DNA of 5,536 nucleotides from an uncultured Eubacterium sp. (GTDB lineage: Bacteria; Bacillota_A; Clostridia; Lachnospirales; Lachnospiraceae), in the NCBI GenBank assembly GCA_948560485.1, contig CAOXUF010000008.1, positions 1 through 5,536 of the forward strand, read 5' to 3'. The notes beneath the pieces were generated by a model. It did not search any database, was not told the DNA's origin, and saw only the letters and a program-made list of their open reading frames with translations. Positions within the stretch are counted from its first letter, which is position 1. Every line of letters begins with the position of its first letter. This document shows positions 1-4,574 of this stretch, in pieces. A program made the position numbers and the translations under genes.

Positions 1-13
1 TATTTTTTTGCAT

Positions 14-53
14 AAAAAAAGAGCCGTGCACTAATTATTTAGTGCGACAGCCC
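14..53 (-). terminator. Intrinsic terminator, minus strand
   Basis: Read on the minus strand, bases 53-47 pair with 27-21 and bases 45-39 with 34-28, giving two 7-bp stems with one bulged base (46) and a 4-base loop (35-38). A run of seven T (20-14) follows. Two of the pairs are G-U only in minus-strand RNA and would be A-C mismatches on the plus strand, which fixes the orientation. It must end a transcript that starts to its right, inside this window, although no convincing minus-strand protein gene is present there. Confidence 0.7.
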
Positions 54-104
54 CACTCTCCTAAGAGATATCAATGCTGGCAACCTACCTCGCCAGTTTG
101 ATAT
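14..104 (-). ncRNA. Possible small structured RNA ending at the 14-53 terminator
   Basis: On the minus strand three hairpins follow one another. The first (104-68) pairs ATATCAA with TTGATAT and CTGGC with GCCAG around a 10-base loop. The second (67-56) is a short CTCT/AGAG hairpin. The third is the terminator stem. An AT-rich TGTATATAT stretch just upstream (about 110-101) could serve as an extended -10, but no good -35 is visible. The compact shape without an ORF suits a small RNA, such as an antisense or type I antitoxin RNA, or the 3' UTR left over from a lost gene. I cannot name a family. The structure is seen; the transcript is inferred. Confidence 0.3.
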
Positions 105-149
105 ATACATAAACTTAACTTTCTTAATTGATACAGAGGCAGTAAACTG

Positions 150-232
150 ACCCCTAGAATGATTTTTTATTGCTTTTGTAAAGATACCATAATCAGTAGA
201 CATGCTGATTAGGTATCAAAACCCCTACAATG
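150..232 (+). repeat. Pair of 12-base direct repeats, ACCCCTAsAATG
   Basis: ACCCCTAGAATG at 150-161 and ACCCCTACAATG at 221-232 differ at one base and are 71 bp apart. They flank the 183-217 hairpin. They could be protein-binding sites or chance. Nothing else in the window repeats them. Confidence 0.3.
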
Positions 233-257
233 GGCATCTCTTTATGGGATGTCCATT
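183..257 (+). promoter_or_regulatory. Two consecutive strong hairpins upstream of the metalloprotease gene
   Basis: Hairpin A pairs GATACC (183-188) with GGTATC (212-217) and TAATCAG (190-196) with CTGATTA (205-211), with one bulged A and an 8-base loop. Hairpin B pairs 229-240 with 246-257, 12 bp including two G-U pairs on the plus strand, around TTTAT. It is followed by TATGTTTTT, which is at best a weak terminator. The metalloprotease ATG lies 35 bases after hairpin B. They may form the structured 5' leader of that gene or a weak barrier to read-through. I see no clear promoter between 54 and 292, and nothing else there except the minus-strand structures. Confidence 0.4.
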
Positions 258-292
258 TATGTTTTTAAGATTAAGATTGAGAAGGTGATACT

Positions 293-868
293 ATGCGAAA
301 AAAGAGTTTCATTGTATTGTTTGCAGTTTGTATTGGGGTAATTACAGCAAGCAGCCTGATTTTTAAAAATAGGGTATCAGATACCAAAGATTTTCTCTCC
401 TATTCCTGTGATGAGAGTTTAAATAAAAGTCTGAAAAATTATATTGATAAAGTTCCAGACCATGTATTAAGCGATATACAAAGTATTGGGTATCAGATGG
501 AATTAGTAGAGGAAGCTGGTGCTGACTTCCAGTTAATTGGGGTATGCGGCATTACTGATACTAAGAATAAGAGAATATTGATTCAGGCTAAGGAAAGCAA
601 GTTTAGAAGGTCAGTTGTCCATGAAATTTTCCATGCTTATGATGATTATTTGAGTTTTATATCAGAGAGCAGCGAGTTTAAAGAAATTTATGAGATTGAA
701 AAAGAAAATTTCAAGGTTTGTGATTATCATTCAATACATTATTTAAGCAATGTAAGGGAATATTTTGCTGAAGCGTGTCAAGAGTATATTTACCACCCAG
801 ATGACTTAAAAGCCAATACGCCAAGAACCTATGAATTTGTTAAGGGTTGTGTCAATAGGGTACGATAA
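293..868 (+). CDS. Secreted or anchored zinc metalloprotease, anthrax lethal factor/PPEP-like (ATLF domain)
   Basis: This 191-residue protein has a basic start and a hydrophobic segment at residues 6-24, so it is exported or N-terminally anchored. There is no lipobox; a signal peptidase site after Ala19 is possible. Residues 107-117 contain the zinc motif HEIFH (H110, E111, H114). Residues 150-162, YLSNVREYFAEAC, match the C-terminal signature of lethal factor and of the clostridial Pro-Pro endopeptidases, where the Glu of E-F-F-A-E is the third zinc ligand (here E156) and a Tyr shortly before stabilises the transition state (here probably Y150). The H-to-E spacing is close to that of both families. 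The ending NTPRTYEFVKG also matches (compare CPQTYSFLQN in PPEP-1). Family knowledge predicts an extracellular endopeptidase; the substrate, and whether it prefers Pro-Pro, cannot be read. The start is set by GAAGGTGAT four bases before the ATG. It is monocistronic, with its own terminator 2 bp after the stop. Confidence 0.92.
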   Translation: MRKKSFIVLFAVCIGVITASSLIFKNRVSDTKDFLSYSCDESLNKSLKNYIDKVPDHVLSDIQSIGYQMELVEEAGADFQLIGVCGITDTKNKRILIQAKESKFRRSVVHEIFHAYDDYLSFISESSEFKEIYEIEKENFKVCDYHSIHYLSNVREYFAEACQEYIYHPDDLKANTPRTYEFVKGCVNRVR

Positions 869-870
869 AG

Positions 871-892
871 GTCGCCAAAAGGCGGCTTTTTT
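871..892 (+). terminator. Intrinsic terminator of the metalloprotease gene
   Basis: GTCGCC (871-876) pairs with GGCGGC (881-886), six pairs including one U-G, around AAAA. TTTTTTC follows directly. It begins two bases after the stop codon and isolates the metalloprotease gene from the operon that follows. Confidence 0.87.
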
Positions 893-931
893 CTTTGCTT
901 AAAAAATTCTTTAAAAAATATCAAAAAGAAC

Positions 932-960
932 TTGCAATTTTTTCTGTTTAGAGTGATAGA
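932..960 (+). promoter_or_regulatory. Putative promoter of the 990-3734 operon
   Basis: TTGCAA (932-937) is separated by 17 bases from GATAGA (955-960). The -35 is good and the -10 is weak. The site lies between the previous terminator and the first ribosome binding site of the operon. AAAAAATTCTTT (901-912) and AAAGAA (925-930) plus AATTTTTT (936-943) form a loose AT-rich dyad overlapping the -35, possibly an operator, though the base composition makes chance likely. Confidence 0.35.
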
Positions 961-989
961 TAGTACCACCAAAGAAAAAGGAGGCTTTA

Positions 990-1040
990 GTGGCAAAGGA
1001 ACTATATTTTTTTAAAGATTTAAAGGAGGATACAGAATGA
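990..1040 (+). CDS. 16-residue leader ORF overlapping the next gene by ATGA
   Basis: A GTG start at 990 follows AAGGAGG (978-984) by five bases and reads MAKELYFFKDLKEDTE before TGA at 1038-1040. The stop overlaps the ATG of the next gene (ATGA, 1037-1040), a common arrangement for translational coupling. The next gene's own AAGGAGG (1023-1029) lies inside this ORF, so ribosomes translating the leader would pass over it and could expose it. The function is not recognised. The peptide may be real or only a translated leader. The ribosome binding site and the overlap are the whole case. Confidence 0.5.
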   Translation: MAKELYFFKDLKEDTE

Positions 1041-1516
1041 GAATTATTACACCAACAGGGAAGATATGTAAAGTATGCAATGTAGAGTTCATGGCTGAGA
1101 AACAGGAGAGGTTTAACAAGAGAGTTTCTACAAGCCGAGAGGTTGCTGTTGATATGAGCGTAAAGCCAACAGGTTTAAGGTGTTATACAGAATATGACCG
1201 AAATGACATTTCAATGCCATATGTGTATATTGGCAATCTAACTTTTGAAAAAGTAAGGGAGATTCAAAAGACATTGCTTGAGAAAGGCTTTTATGATTTC
1301 TCCGTTTTGGAGTACCAGAAAGTAAGCCTGTCAGAACCGCAAAAACTGGTAATAGATGGAGGCAAGTCGTTACCTTTTTATGAAGAATGTGTGTATAAAG
1401 GGATATTCCCTTATCCTAACAATGCTTGGGGTATGCCAATGCCAGCCAATAGCAGTTTTAAGATAGAGGATGATGAGGACGAGGGGCTGGATGAAGATGG
1501 CGAAGATGAGGAATAA
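1037..1516 (+). CDS. Conserved-looking hypothetical protein with acidic C-terminal tail
   Basis: This 159-residue protein is not recognised as a named family. A Cys pair C-x-x-C sits at residues 11-14, with single Cys at 49 and 118, too few to claim a zinc site. The middle (about 60-115) looks like an ordinary alpha/beta fold. The last 16 residues (144-159) contain 13 Asp/Glu, a strongly acidic disordered tail. There is no signal peptide or membrane segment, so it is cytoplasmic. The start is firm: AAGGAGG ends seven bases before the ATG. It is followed 20 bp later by the DUF262 gene, in the same operon. The next protein also has a long acidic stretch, so the two might bind the same basic partner or mimic DNA charge, but that is only a guess. 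Confidence 0.9.
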   Translation: MRIITPTGKICKVCNVEFMAEKQERFNKRVSTSREVAVDMSVKPTGLRCYTEYDRNDISMPYVYIGNLTFEKVREIQKTLLEKGFYDFSVLEYQKVSLSEPQKLVIDGGKSLPFYEECVYKGIFPYPNNAWGMPMPANSSFKIEDDEDEGLDEDGEDEE

Positions 1517-1536
1517 CCACACAGGGAGGCGGTTTT

Positions 1537-3030
1537 ATGCAAAAGAGCAATTTGCCAGTAGGGATTAAGACTTTGTATAAGTATTACAGTGAAAGCAAGA
1601 CCTTAGATATGGACTGCCCAATACAGCGAGCAAGCGGTCAATGGAACAACCTTGCGGCATCTATGCTGATTCACAGTATTTTAAGCGATTATATTATCCC
1701 AAACCTTTATTTCCGCAAAGAGTCGAAAGATGGCAGGAATTATCTTTCAGTCCTTGATGGAAAACAGAGATTGTCAATCGTATTTTCATTTATTAATGAT
1801 GAGTGGATGACTCATGCCAAAACGCCAAAGGTAGTGCTTGACGGGGAGGAGTATGATATTTCTCTTAAAAAGTTCTCAGAGCTGGATAATGATATACAGT
1901 CCGCTATTATGGGGTATCGATTTACATCCTATCAGCTTGAGAATTGTACTGATGAAGAGGTTGAGGAAATCTTTGCACGATTAAACGCAGGCACGCCATT
2001 AAGTAAGATACAGCAGGCAAGACCGAAAATGGGTATGGAGCTTGCGGACTGGTGCAATAAGTTAGTGGAAACTCCTTTCTTTCAGACTGCATTCAATTTG
2101 ACAGTAGCACAGCTTCGCAGGGAAGATGATTTTTTAATGCTGTTGACATGTATGATGCTGTTAGATGAACGTTACTCAGATGGATTTCGTATAAAGACTT
2201 CGGCGAGTGCAGCGGAGTGTGTGCGATTTGCGGAGCATATAAAAAATAATTATCCAGAGGAAAAAAGGAGAGCAATAGAACAGCTTGTATCTTACTTGAA
2301 TTTGGCGTTTCAAGGCAATACTTATAAGTTTCTCCGTAAAAATAATATTCCTATAGTAATGTATAATGCGAAGATTGCAGTGGAACATCAAGTTCCAGCA
2401 GATGAGTATGCCAGTGTGATTATTCAGTTTTTTGAAAATAATTGTAATGAAGCGTATAACGAGGCAAGCGGCTCTGGCAATGTAAAGTTGGTAAATATCC
2501 ATATTCGTTTAAAAGAGCTTTTGGGATATCTGATGTCTGAGCTTTGGCAATATTTTGAGGAGGAAGGAAGTATACTTGTTGATTCTAACCAGCAAAAAGA
2601 GAGTTCTTCTGAAAATGTTGAGGAAAAAGGAGAAACATTAATATCCCAAGAGGAGAGTAATGATAAGTGTGAAAATTTAGAGGAAATCATTGATAATAAA
2701 GATGTAATTTCAGATGAAAGTATTGATAATGAGACCAAAATTTCAGATGAAAATAGGACTAACAAAGATAAAAAATACTGGTATGTCCTTTTCCATTTAA
2801 GAACCAACCATGTTGGTGAGGAACAAGATGATGTATATGAAGTCGAGAGTATTGATGAGGCTTACTTAAATGCTTTGGGGTATGAGTTGGCGGAGGATAA
2901 CGCCCATTTGTATGGAACAGAGCAGGAAGAAGAGATTGAGGAAGAACCATTTTCTTATTCATGGGAGATGCTGGAAGGCATGACAAAAGAGGAAATCGAG
3001 GAGGAATATGGTAAGATTTTCTTGGTTTAA
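1537..3030 (+). CDS. DUF262 (ParB/GmrS-like) protein with acidic repeat linker and extra C-terminal domain
   Basis: This 497-residue cytoplasmic protein has an N-terminal DUF262 domain at about residues 8-165. It shows IQR (29-31) followed by W36, the signature DGKQR (74-78; the family usually has DGQQR), and EEIFARLNAGTPLS (143-156), the typical F-x-R-L-N segment. DUF262 is a ParB/Srx-fold nucleotide-using domain best known from GmrSD-type restriction of modified DNA, where a DUF1524 HNH nuclease domain follows. No HNH motif is visible here. Instead there is a mostly helical middle region (165-340), an acidic low-complexity linker (341-409) with two 11-residue repeats, and an unrecognised C-terminal domain (411-497) starting KKYWYVLFHL. 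Nuclease activity is therefore not supported; NTPase or DNA-binding activity is plausible. AGGGAGG (1523-1529) sets the start. It lies in one operon with its neighbours on both sides. Confidence 0.93.
   Translation: MQKSNLPVGIKTLYKYYSESKTLDMDCPIQRASGQWNNLAASMLIHSILSDYIIPNLYFRKESKDGRNYLSVLDGKQRLSIVFSFINDEWMTHAKTPKVVLDGEEYDISLKKFSELDNDIQSAIMGYRFTSYQLENCTDEEVEEIFARLNAGTPLSKIQQARPKMGMELADWCNKLVETPFFQTAFNLTVAQLRREDDFLMLLTCMMLLDERYSDGFRIKTSASAAECVRFAEHIKNNYPEEKRRAIEQLVSYLNLAFQGNTYKFLRKNNIPIVMYNAKIAVEHQVPADEYASVIIQFFENNCNEAYNEASGSGNVKLVNIHIRLKELLGYLMSELWQYFEEEGSILVDSNQQKESSSENVEEKGETLISQEESNDKCENLEEIIDNKDVISDESIDNETKISDENRTNKDKKYWYVLFHLRTNHVGEEQDDVYEVESIDEAYLNALGYELAEDNAHLYGTEQEEEIEEEPFSYSWEMLEGMTKEEIEEEYGKIFLV
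2689..2754 (+). repeat. Two tandem 33-bp units inside the DUF262 gene
   Basis: Units 2689-2721 and 2722-2754 encode IDNKDVISDES and IDNETKISDEN. ATTGATAAT at the start and the 13-mer ATTTCAGATGAAA near the end of each unit are identical; the middle differs. They lie in the acidic linker and look like an in-frame duplication that has since diverged. Confidence 0.8.
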
Positions 3031-3048
3031 GGTTTAGGGAGGCTTCAG

Positions 3049-3450
3049 ATGAAAGAAAAGAGAATAAAGATATTTGCCATGCGGTGTGAATATGGAAAGG
3101 TCTATAAAGGCAGGATTGAGGAGATGGAAAATTCCCTTGAGGCAAAGCAACGATTTGTAGATGGGCATATACAGGTGGTAGGTCTTACAGATGAGATTGA
3201 CCTTGTTTTAAACGATGAGGGCAAGCTGGATAGTTTGCCACTCAATCGTGTATGGTTAGGAAAAGATGGAAATATTCTTGATATTTTAGTGGGAAATGTT
3301 TTAGCCTGTCGATTTGACAATGAGGGTGATTTTACAAGTATTCTTGAAAGCGATATTCCAGTGATTCTTGAGAGACTGCCTGCAGTTAAGGCTGTTCTTG
3401 GTAGGAATGTATTGGTAAGGAATGAAGAGGATTTGCCAGAGTATGAGTAA
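3049..3450 (+). CDS. DUF3846 domain protein
   Basis: This 133-residue cytoplasmic protein matches the DUF3846 pattern: LEAKQRFVDGHIQVV (30-44; the family has L-x-x-L/K-Q-x-x-V-x-G-x-I-x-x-V), NDEGK (55-59), LPLNR (63-67) and a late G-N-V-L-A segment (82-86). DUF3846 proteins are small, of unknown function, and common on conjugative elements and plasmids of gut Firmicutes; the length is normal. AGGGAGG (3036-3042) lies six bases before the ATG, and the gene starts 18 bp after the DUF262 stop, so the two are co-transcribed. Its biochemical role is unknown. Confidence 0.9.
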   Translation: MKEKRIKIFAMRCEYGKVYKGRIEEMENSLEAKQRFVDGHIQVVGLTDEIDLVLNDEGKLDSLPLNRVWLGKDGNILDILVGNVLACRFDNEGDFTSILESDIPVILERLPAVKAVLGRNVLVRNEEDLPEYE

Positions 3451-3506
3451 TATTCATGGGGTATTCATAAGATGAATGTATTTACAAATGATAGGAGGAA
3501 TAAATA

Positions 3507-3734
3507 TTGAGCCAGTCTATCAATAAAGTTGAGTATTATAGAATGAGGTATCCACATGGAACAAAACTAAGGCTTACAGAGCCGATAAAAGATAAGTTTA
3601 CGCCAAAAGAAGCAGGAGATATTTTTACAGTGGATTTTATAGATGATGCTGGTCAGATTCATGGTTCATGGGCGAATGGCGGTTCTATAGCAGTCATTAT
3701 TGGAAAAGATAAATTTGAGGTGGTAATAGAATAA
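3507..3734 (+). CDS. DUF4314 domain protein, TTG start
   Basis: This 75-residue protein matches DUF4314, a small beta-rich family found next to DUF3846 genes on mobile elements: RYPHGTKLRL (14-23), a central hydrophobic/acidic FTVDFIDDAGQIHGSW (40-55), and NGGSIAVIIGKDKF (57-70), corresponding to the usual W-D-N-G-S and D-x-F ending. The TTG start is chosen because AGGAGG (3493-3498) sits eight bases upstream. The next ATG (3543) would remove part of the conserved N-terminus and has no ribosome binding site. It is the last gene of the operon, 9 bp before a long terminator. Its function is unknown. Confidence 0.87.
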   Translation: MSQSINKVEYYRMRYPHGTKLRLTEPIKDKFTPKEAGDIFTVDFIDDAGQIHGSWANGGSIAVIIGKDKFEVVIE

Positions 3735-3743
3735 AAAAGACCT

Positions 3744-3815
3744 AATATATGCTCTCTTTTAAGCAGGCAAGCAAGATAATAAGAACTTGCCGTTTAGAAG
3801 GGAGTATATTTTTTT
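3744..3815 (+). terminator. Unusually long hairpin terminator ending the DUF262-DUF3846-DUF4314 operon
   Basis: Four stacked stems pair nearly without break: 3744-3749 with 3805-3810, 3752-3760 with 3796-3804, 3761-3764 with 3792-3795, and GGCAAG (3766-3771) with CTTGCC (3786-3791). That is 25 bp, including G-U pairs, with a two-base UG bulge, one bulged A and a 14-base loop. T run 3809-3815 follows. AAAAAAG lies on the left, so it may also stop minus-strand transcription. The stem is much longer than usual for a terminator and could have a second role. Confidence 0.75.
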
Positions 3816-3820
3816 AAAAT

Positions 3821-3850
3821 AAGAAGTCGTAAAAGTATCCAAGAAGTCGG
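3821..3850 (+). repeat. AAGAAGTCG direct repeat, 20-base period
   Basis: AAGAAGTCG occurs at 3821-3829 and 3841-3849, exactly 20 bases apart (two helical turns), just after the operon terminator. The second copy is the start of a longer element, CCAAGAAGTCGGTTA (3839-3853), that recurs with one extra base at 4480-4495. Confidence 0.5.
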
Positions 3851-3990
3851 TTAAAAATGGGATACGATTTTGGCTTTGTTCTTCCTGTGGATAAATCCCC
3901 TCATAAATCCGCCTAATTGTGCCATTTTTCGGCTTAAAAATGTGTTGTTGGTAAACTAGTGCCACCCTTGCAAAAATCGGCTAAAATGGG
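3847..3990 (+). repeat. Three copies of a TCGGyTwAAAAATGG-type motif
   Basis: TCGGTTAAAAATGG (3847-3860), TCGGCTTAAAAATG (3929-3942) and TCGGCTAAAATGGG (3977-3990) are in the same orientation, spaced 82 and 48 bases. A weaker relative, TCGGTTACAAAG, is at 4489-4500. They look like binding sites for one protein, in the manner of loose iterons. Confidence 0.5.
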
Positions 3991-4123
3991 CTTAAAAAAG
4001 GCTTACGTTTTTCCGTCTGTGTCCTTTGTTCATAGCAGCTTATTTTGTTCGGGTTTTTGTGTAGGCATGAATTGTTGGAATGCTGTCAGTAAAGCCAAAC
4101 AGAGGCTTTACAGGCGTGGATAA
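3986..4123 (+). CDS. Doubtful 45-residue ORF in the non-coding region
   Basis: An open frame from ATG 3986 to TAA 4121-4123 encodes a Cys- and Phe-rich N-terminal half (residues 1-27) and a basic end (AVSKAKQRLYRRG). An upstream in-frame GTG at 3959 is possible. There is no ribosome binding site before either start, and the frame contains the perfect hairpin at 4089-4111. I list it only because it is the longest open + frame here; the sequence is more likely conserved as DNA or RNA than as protein. Confidence 0.15.
   Translation: MGLKKAYVFPSVSFVHSSLFCSGFCVGMNCWNAVSKAKQRLYRRG
4089..4111. other. Perfect 8-bp hairpin
   Basis: GTAAAGCC (4089-4096) and GGCTTTAC (4104-4111) pair perfectly around AAACAGA. 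No T run follows, so it is not an ordinary terminator. Its place in a repeat-rich non-coding stretch of a probable conjugative element makes a DNA-level recognition hairpin (oriT or origin type) possible. Confidence 0.5.
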
Positions 4124-4210
4124 GGGGCTTTTTATGCTGAAGAATAAGAATTAGTTAGCGATAGTAGCTGTTTTAGTGAGATACATTTTTAAAGTAGGTA
4201 TAAGATTCCA

Positions 4211-4234
4211 AGAGTCCGATTTATTCGGGCTTTT
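4211..4234 (+). terminator. Short intrinsic terminator
   Basis: GTCCGA (4214-4219) pairs with TCGGGC (4225-4230), including one U-G pair, around TTTAT. AGA before it and TTTT (4231-4234) after it can extend the stem. The T run is short, so it is probably weak. No gene directly upstream explains it, so it may end a transcript from the non-coding region or reduce read-through. Confidence 0.5.
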
Positions 4235-4335
4235 GTGAAAATGGGGTATTGGGTACAGATACACATATGACGTAAAAGCATAGGTAAGAGTGGTGTTTAG
4301 ACACACAAGTTTAAAATGGGGTACGAAAGATATTT

Positions 4336-4363
4336 TTGGGTTTCATAGAAAAGTTCATATGAT
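4336..4363 (+). promoter_or_regulatory. Putative promoter of the leader/HTH operon
   Basis: TTGGGT (4336-4341), a 16-base spacer and TATGAT (4358-4363) form a plausible promoter. The start would be near 4370, giving a leader of about 230 bases before the HTH gene. The region around it is AT-rich and other pairings are possible (TATAGA at 4368-4373). Directly downstream, 4371-4393 folds into a 9-bp hairpin (AGATA-GAAA / TTTC-TG-TATCT) that would lie at the 5' end of the RNA. Confidence 0.35.
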
Positions 4364-4440
4364 TGATTATAGATAGAAACAATTTCTGTATCTAGGGCAG
4401 AAAGAGTTTACAAGTAAAAAGAGAGTTGGTGGTGATAAAT

Positions 4441-4473
4441 ATGACTGTAATAAATTTTATCCATAGAGCTTAA
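4441..4473 (+). CDS. 10-residue leader peptide ORF, MTVINFIHRA
   Basis: ATG 4441 follows GGTGGTGAT (4428-4436), which matches the consensus GGAGGTGAT at 8 of 9 positions with correct spacing. The ORF ends at TAA 4471-4473, right where the hairpin ATCTTC-CCAA-GAAGAT (4474-4489) begins, and 31 bases before the terminator stem. It contains TATCCATAGAGC (4458-4469), a near-copy of the terminator's right arm. Position and structure suit a regulatory leader peptide whose translation affects downstream transcription. I know no matching leader sequence. Confidence 0.42.
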   Translation: MTVINFIHRA

Positions 4474-4574
4474 ATCTTCCCAAGAAGATCGGTTACAAAG
4501 TTTTAATAAGAGGACAGGCTGTAAGATATGGTGTTTTTAACAGGGAATATCCATATAGAGCCTGTCTTTTTATT
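4474..4574 (+). terminator. Probable attenuator before the HTH gene
   Basis: GACAGGCT (4513-4520) pairs perfectly with AGCCTGTC (4559-4566), and the stem extends outwards to 16 bp (4505-4520 with 4559-4574). An inner stem ATATGG/CCATAT (4526-4531 with 4551-4556) caps it. TTTTT (4567-4571) follows the core. A small hairpin (4474-4489) lies before it. Since the HTH gene starts only 26 bases later with no obvious promoter between, this is better read as a conditional terminator in its leader than as the end of an unrelated gene. Confidence 0.72.

Larger units (their letters stand above)
3854..4326 (+). repeat. Dispersed AAAATGGGrTACGA direct repeats
   Basis: AAAATGGGATACGA (3854-3867) and AAAATGGGGTACGA (4313-4326) match at 13 of 14 bases. 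AAAATGGGGTA (4238-4248) is identical to the first 11 bases of the latter. AAAATGGG (3983-3990) is a shorter copy. All have the same orientation. The first and the 3983 copy merge with the TCGG motif family, so both families may belong to one larger degenerate repeat. Confidence 0.45.
3816..4440. other. Non-coding region with dispersed short repeats; possible cis-acting region
   Basis: Over 600 bp lack a supportable gene on either strand. The content is several families of short repeats, a perfect 8-bp hairpin (4089-4111), a small terminator (4211-4234), a small GTGT-TTAG-ACAC hairpin (4293-4304) and a candidate promoter near the right end. In a conjugative element a stretch like this between two modules often holds an origin of transfer or replication or a control region. 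No nic site or known origin motif is recognised, so this role is inference only. Confidence 0.45.

Noticed and set aside
39..54. TTAGTGCGACAGCCCC as a possible insertion-sequence terminal repeat
   Set aside because: Its reverse complement GGGGCTGTCGCACTAA resembles some IS ends, but no second end, transposase or target duplication is visible, and the terminator stem explains it.
39..203. 54-codon minus-strand ORF (ATG at 203) ending within the terminator loop
   Set aside because: No Shine-Dalgarno sequence, composition unlike a small toxin (no hydrophobic segment), and the frame runs through three RNA hairpins. Better explained as a chance open frame over a structured RNA.
1537..3030. Calling the gene a GmrSD-type modification-dependent restriction enzyme
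   Set aside because: Only the DUF262 half is present. No DUF1524 HNH motif is found in the C-terminal region.
2093..3320. Several minus-strand open frames of 60-128 codons opposite the DUF262 and DUF3846 genes
   Set aside because: All lie opposite genes with clear domains and ribosome binding sites and have Ser/Leu/Phe/Cys-rich translations typical of antisense frames.
3858..3917. Peptide ORFs beginning MGY at the AAAATGGGrTA repeats (3858, 4242, 4317)
   Set aside because: The similar starts come from the shared DNA repeat. The ORFs are 9-19 codons, differ after the repeat and have no ribosome binding sites.
3759..3965. 68-codon minus-strand ORF with GTG start, inside the non-coding region
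   Set aside because: No ribosome binding site at a usable distance, it ends inside the operon terminator hairpin, it has no recognisable motif and it overlaps the repeat motifs.
3821..4326. CRISPR array
   Set aside because: Repeats are short, degenerate and irregularly spaced, with no cas genes nearby.
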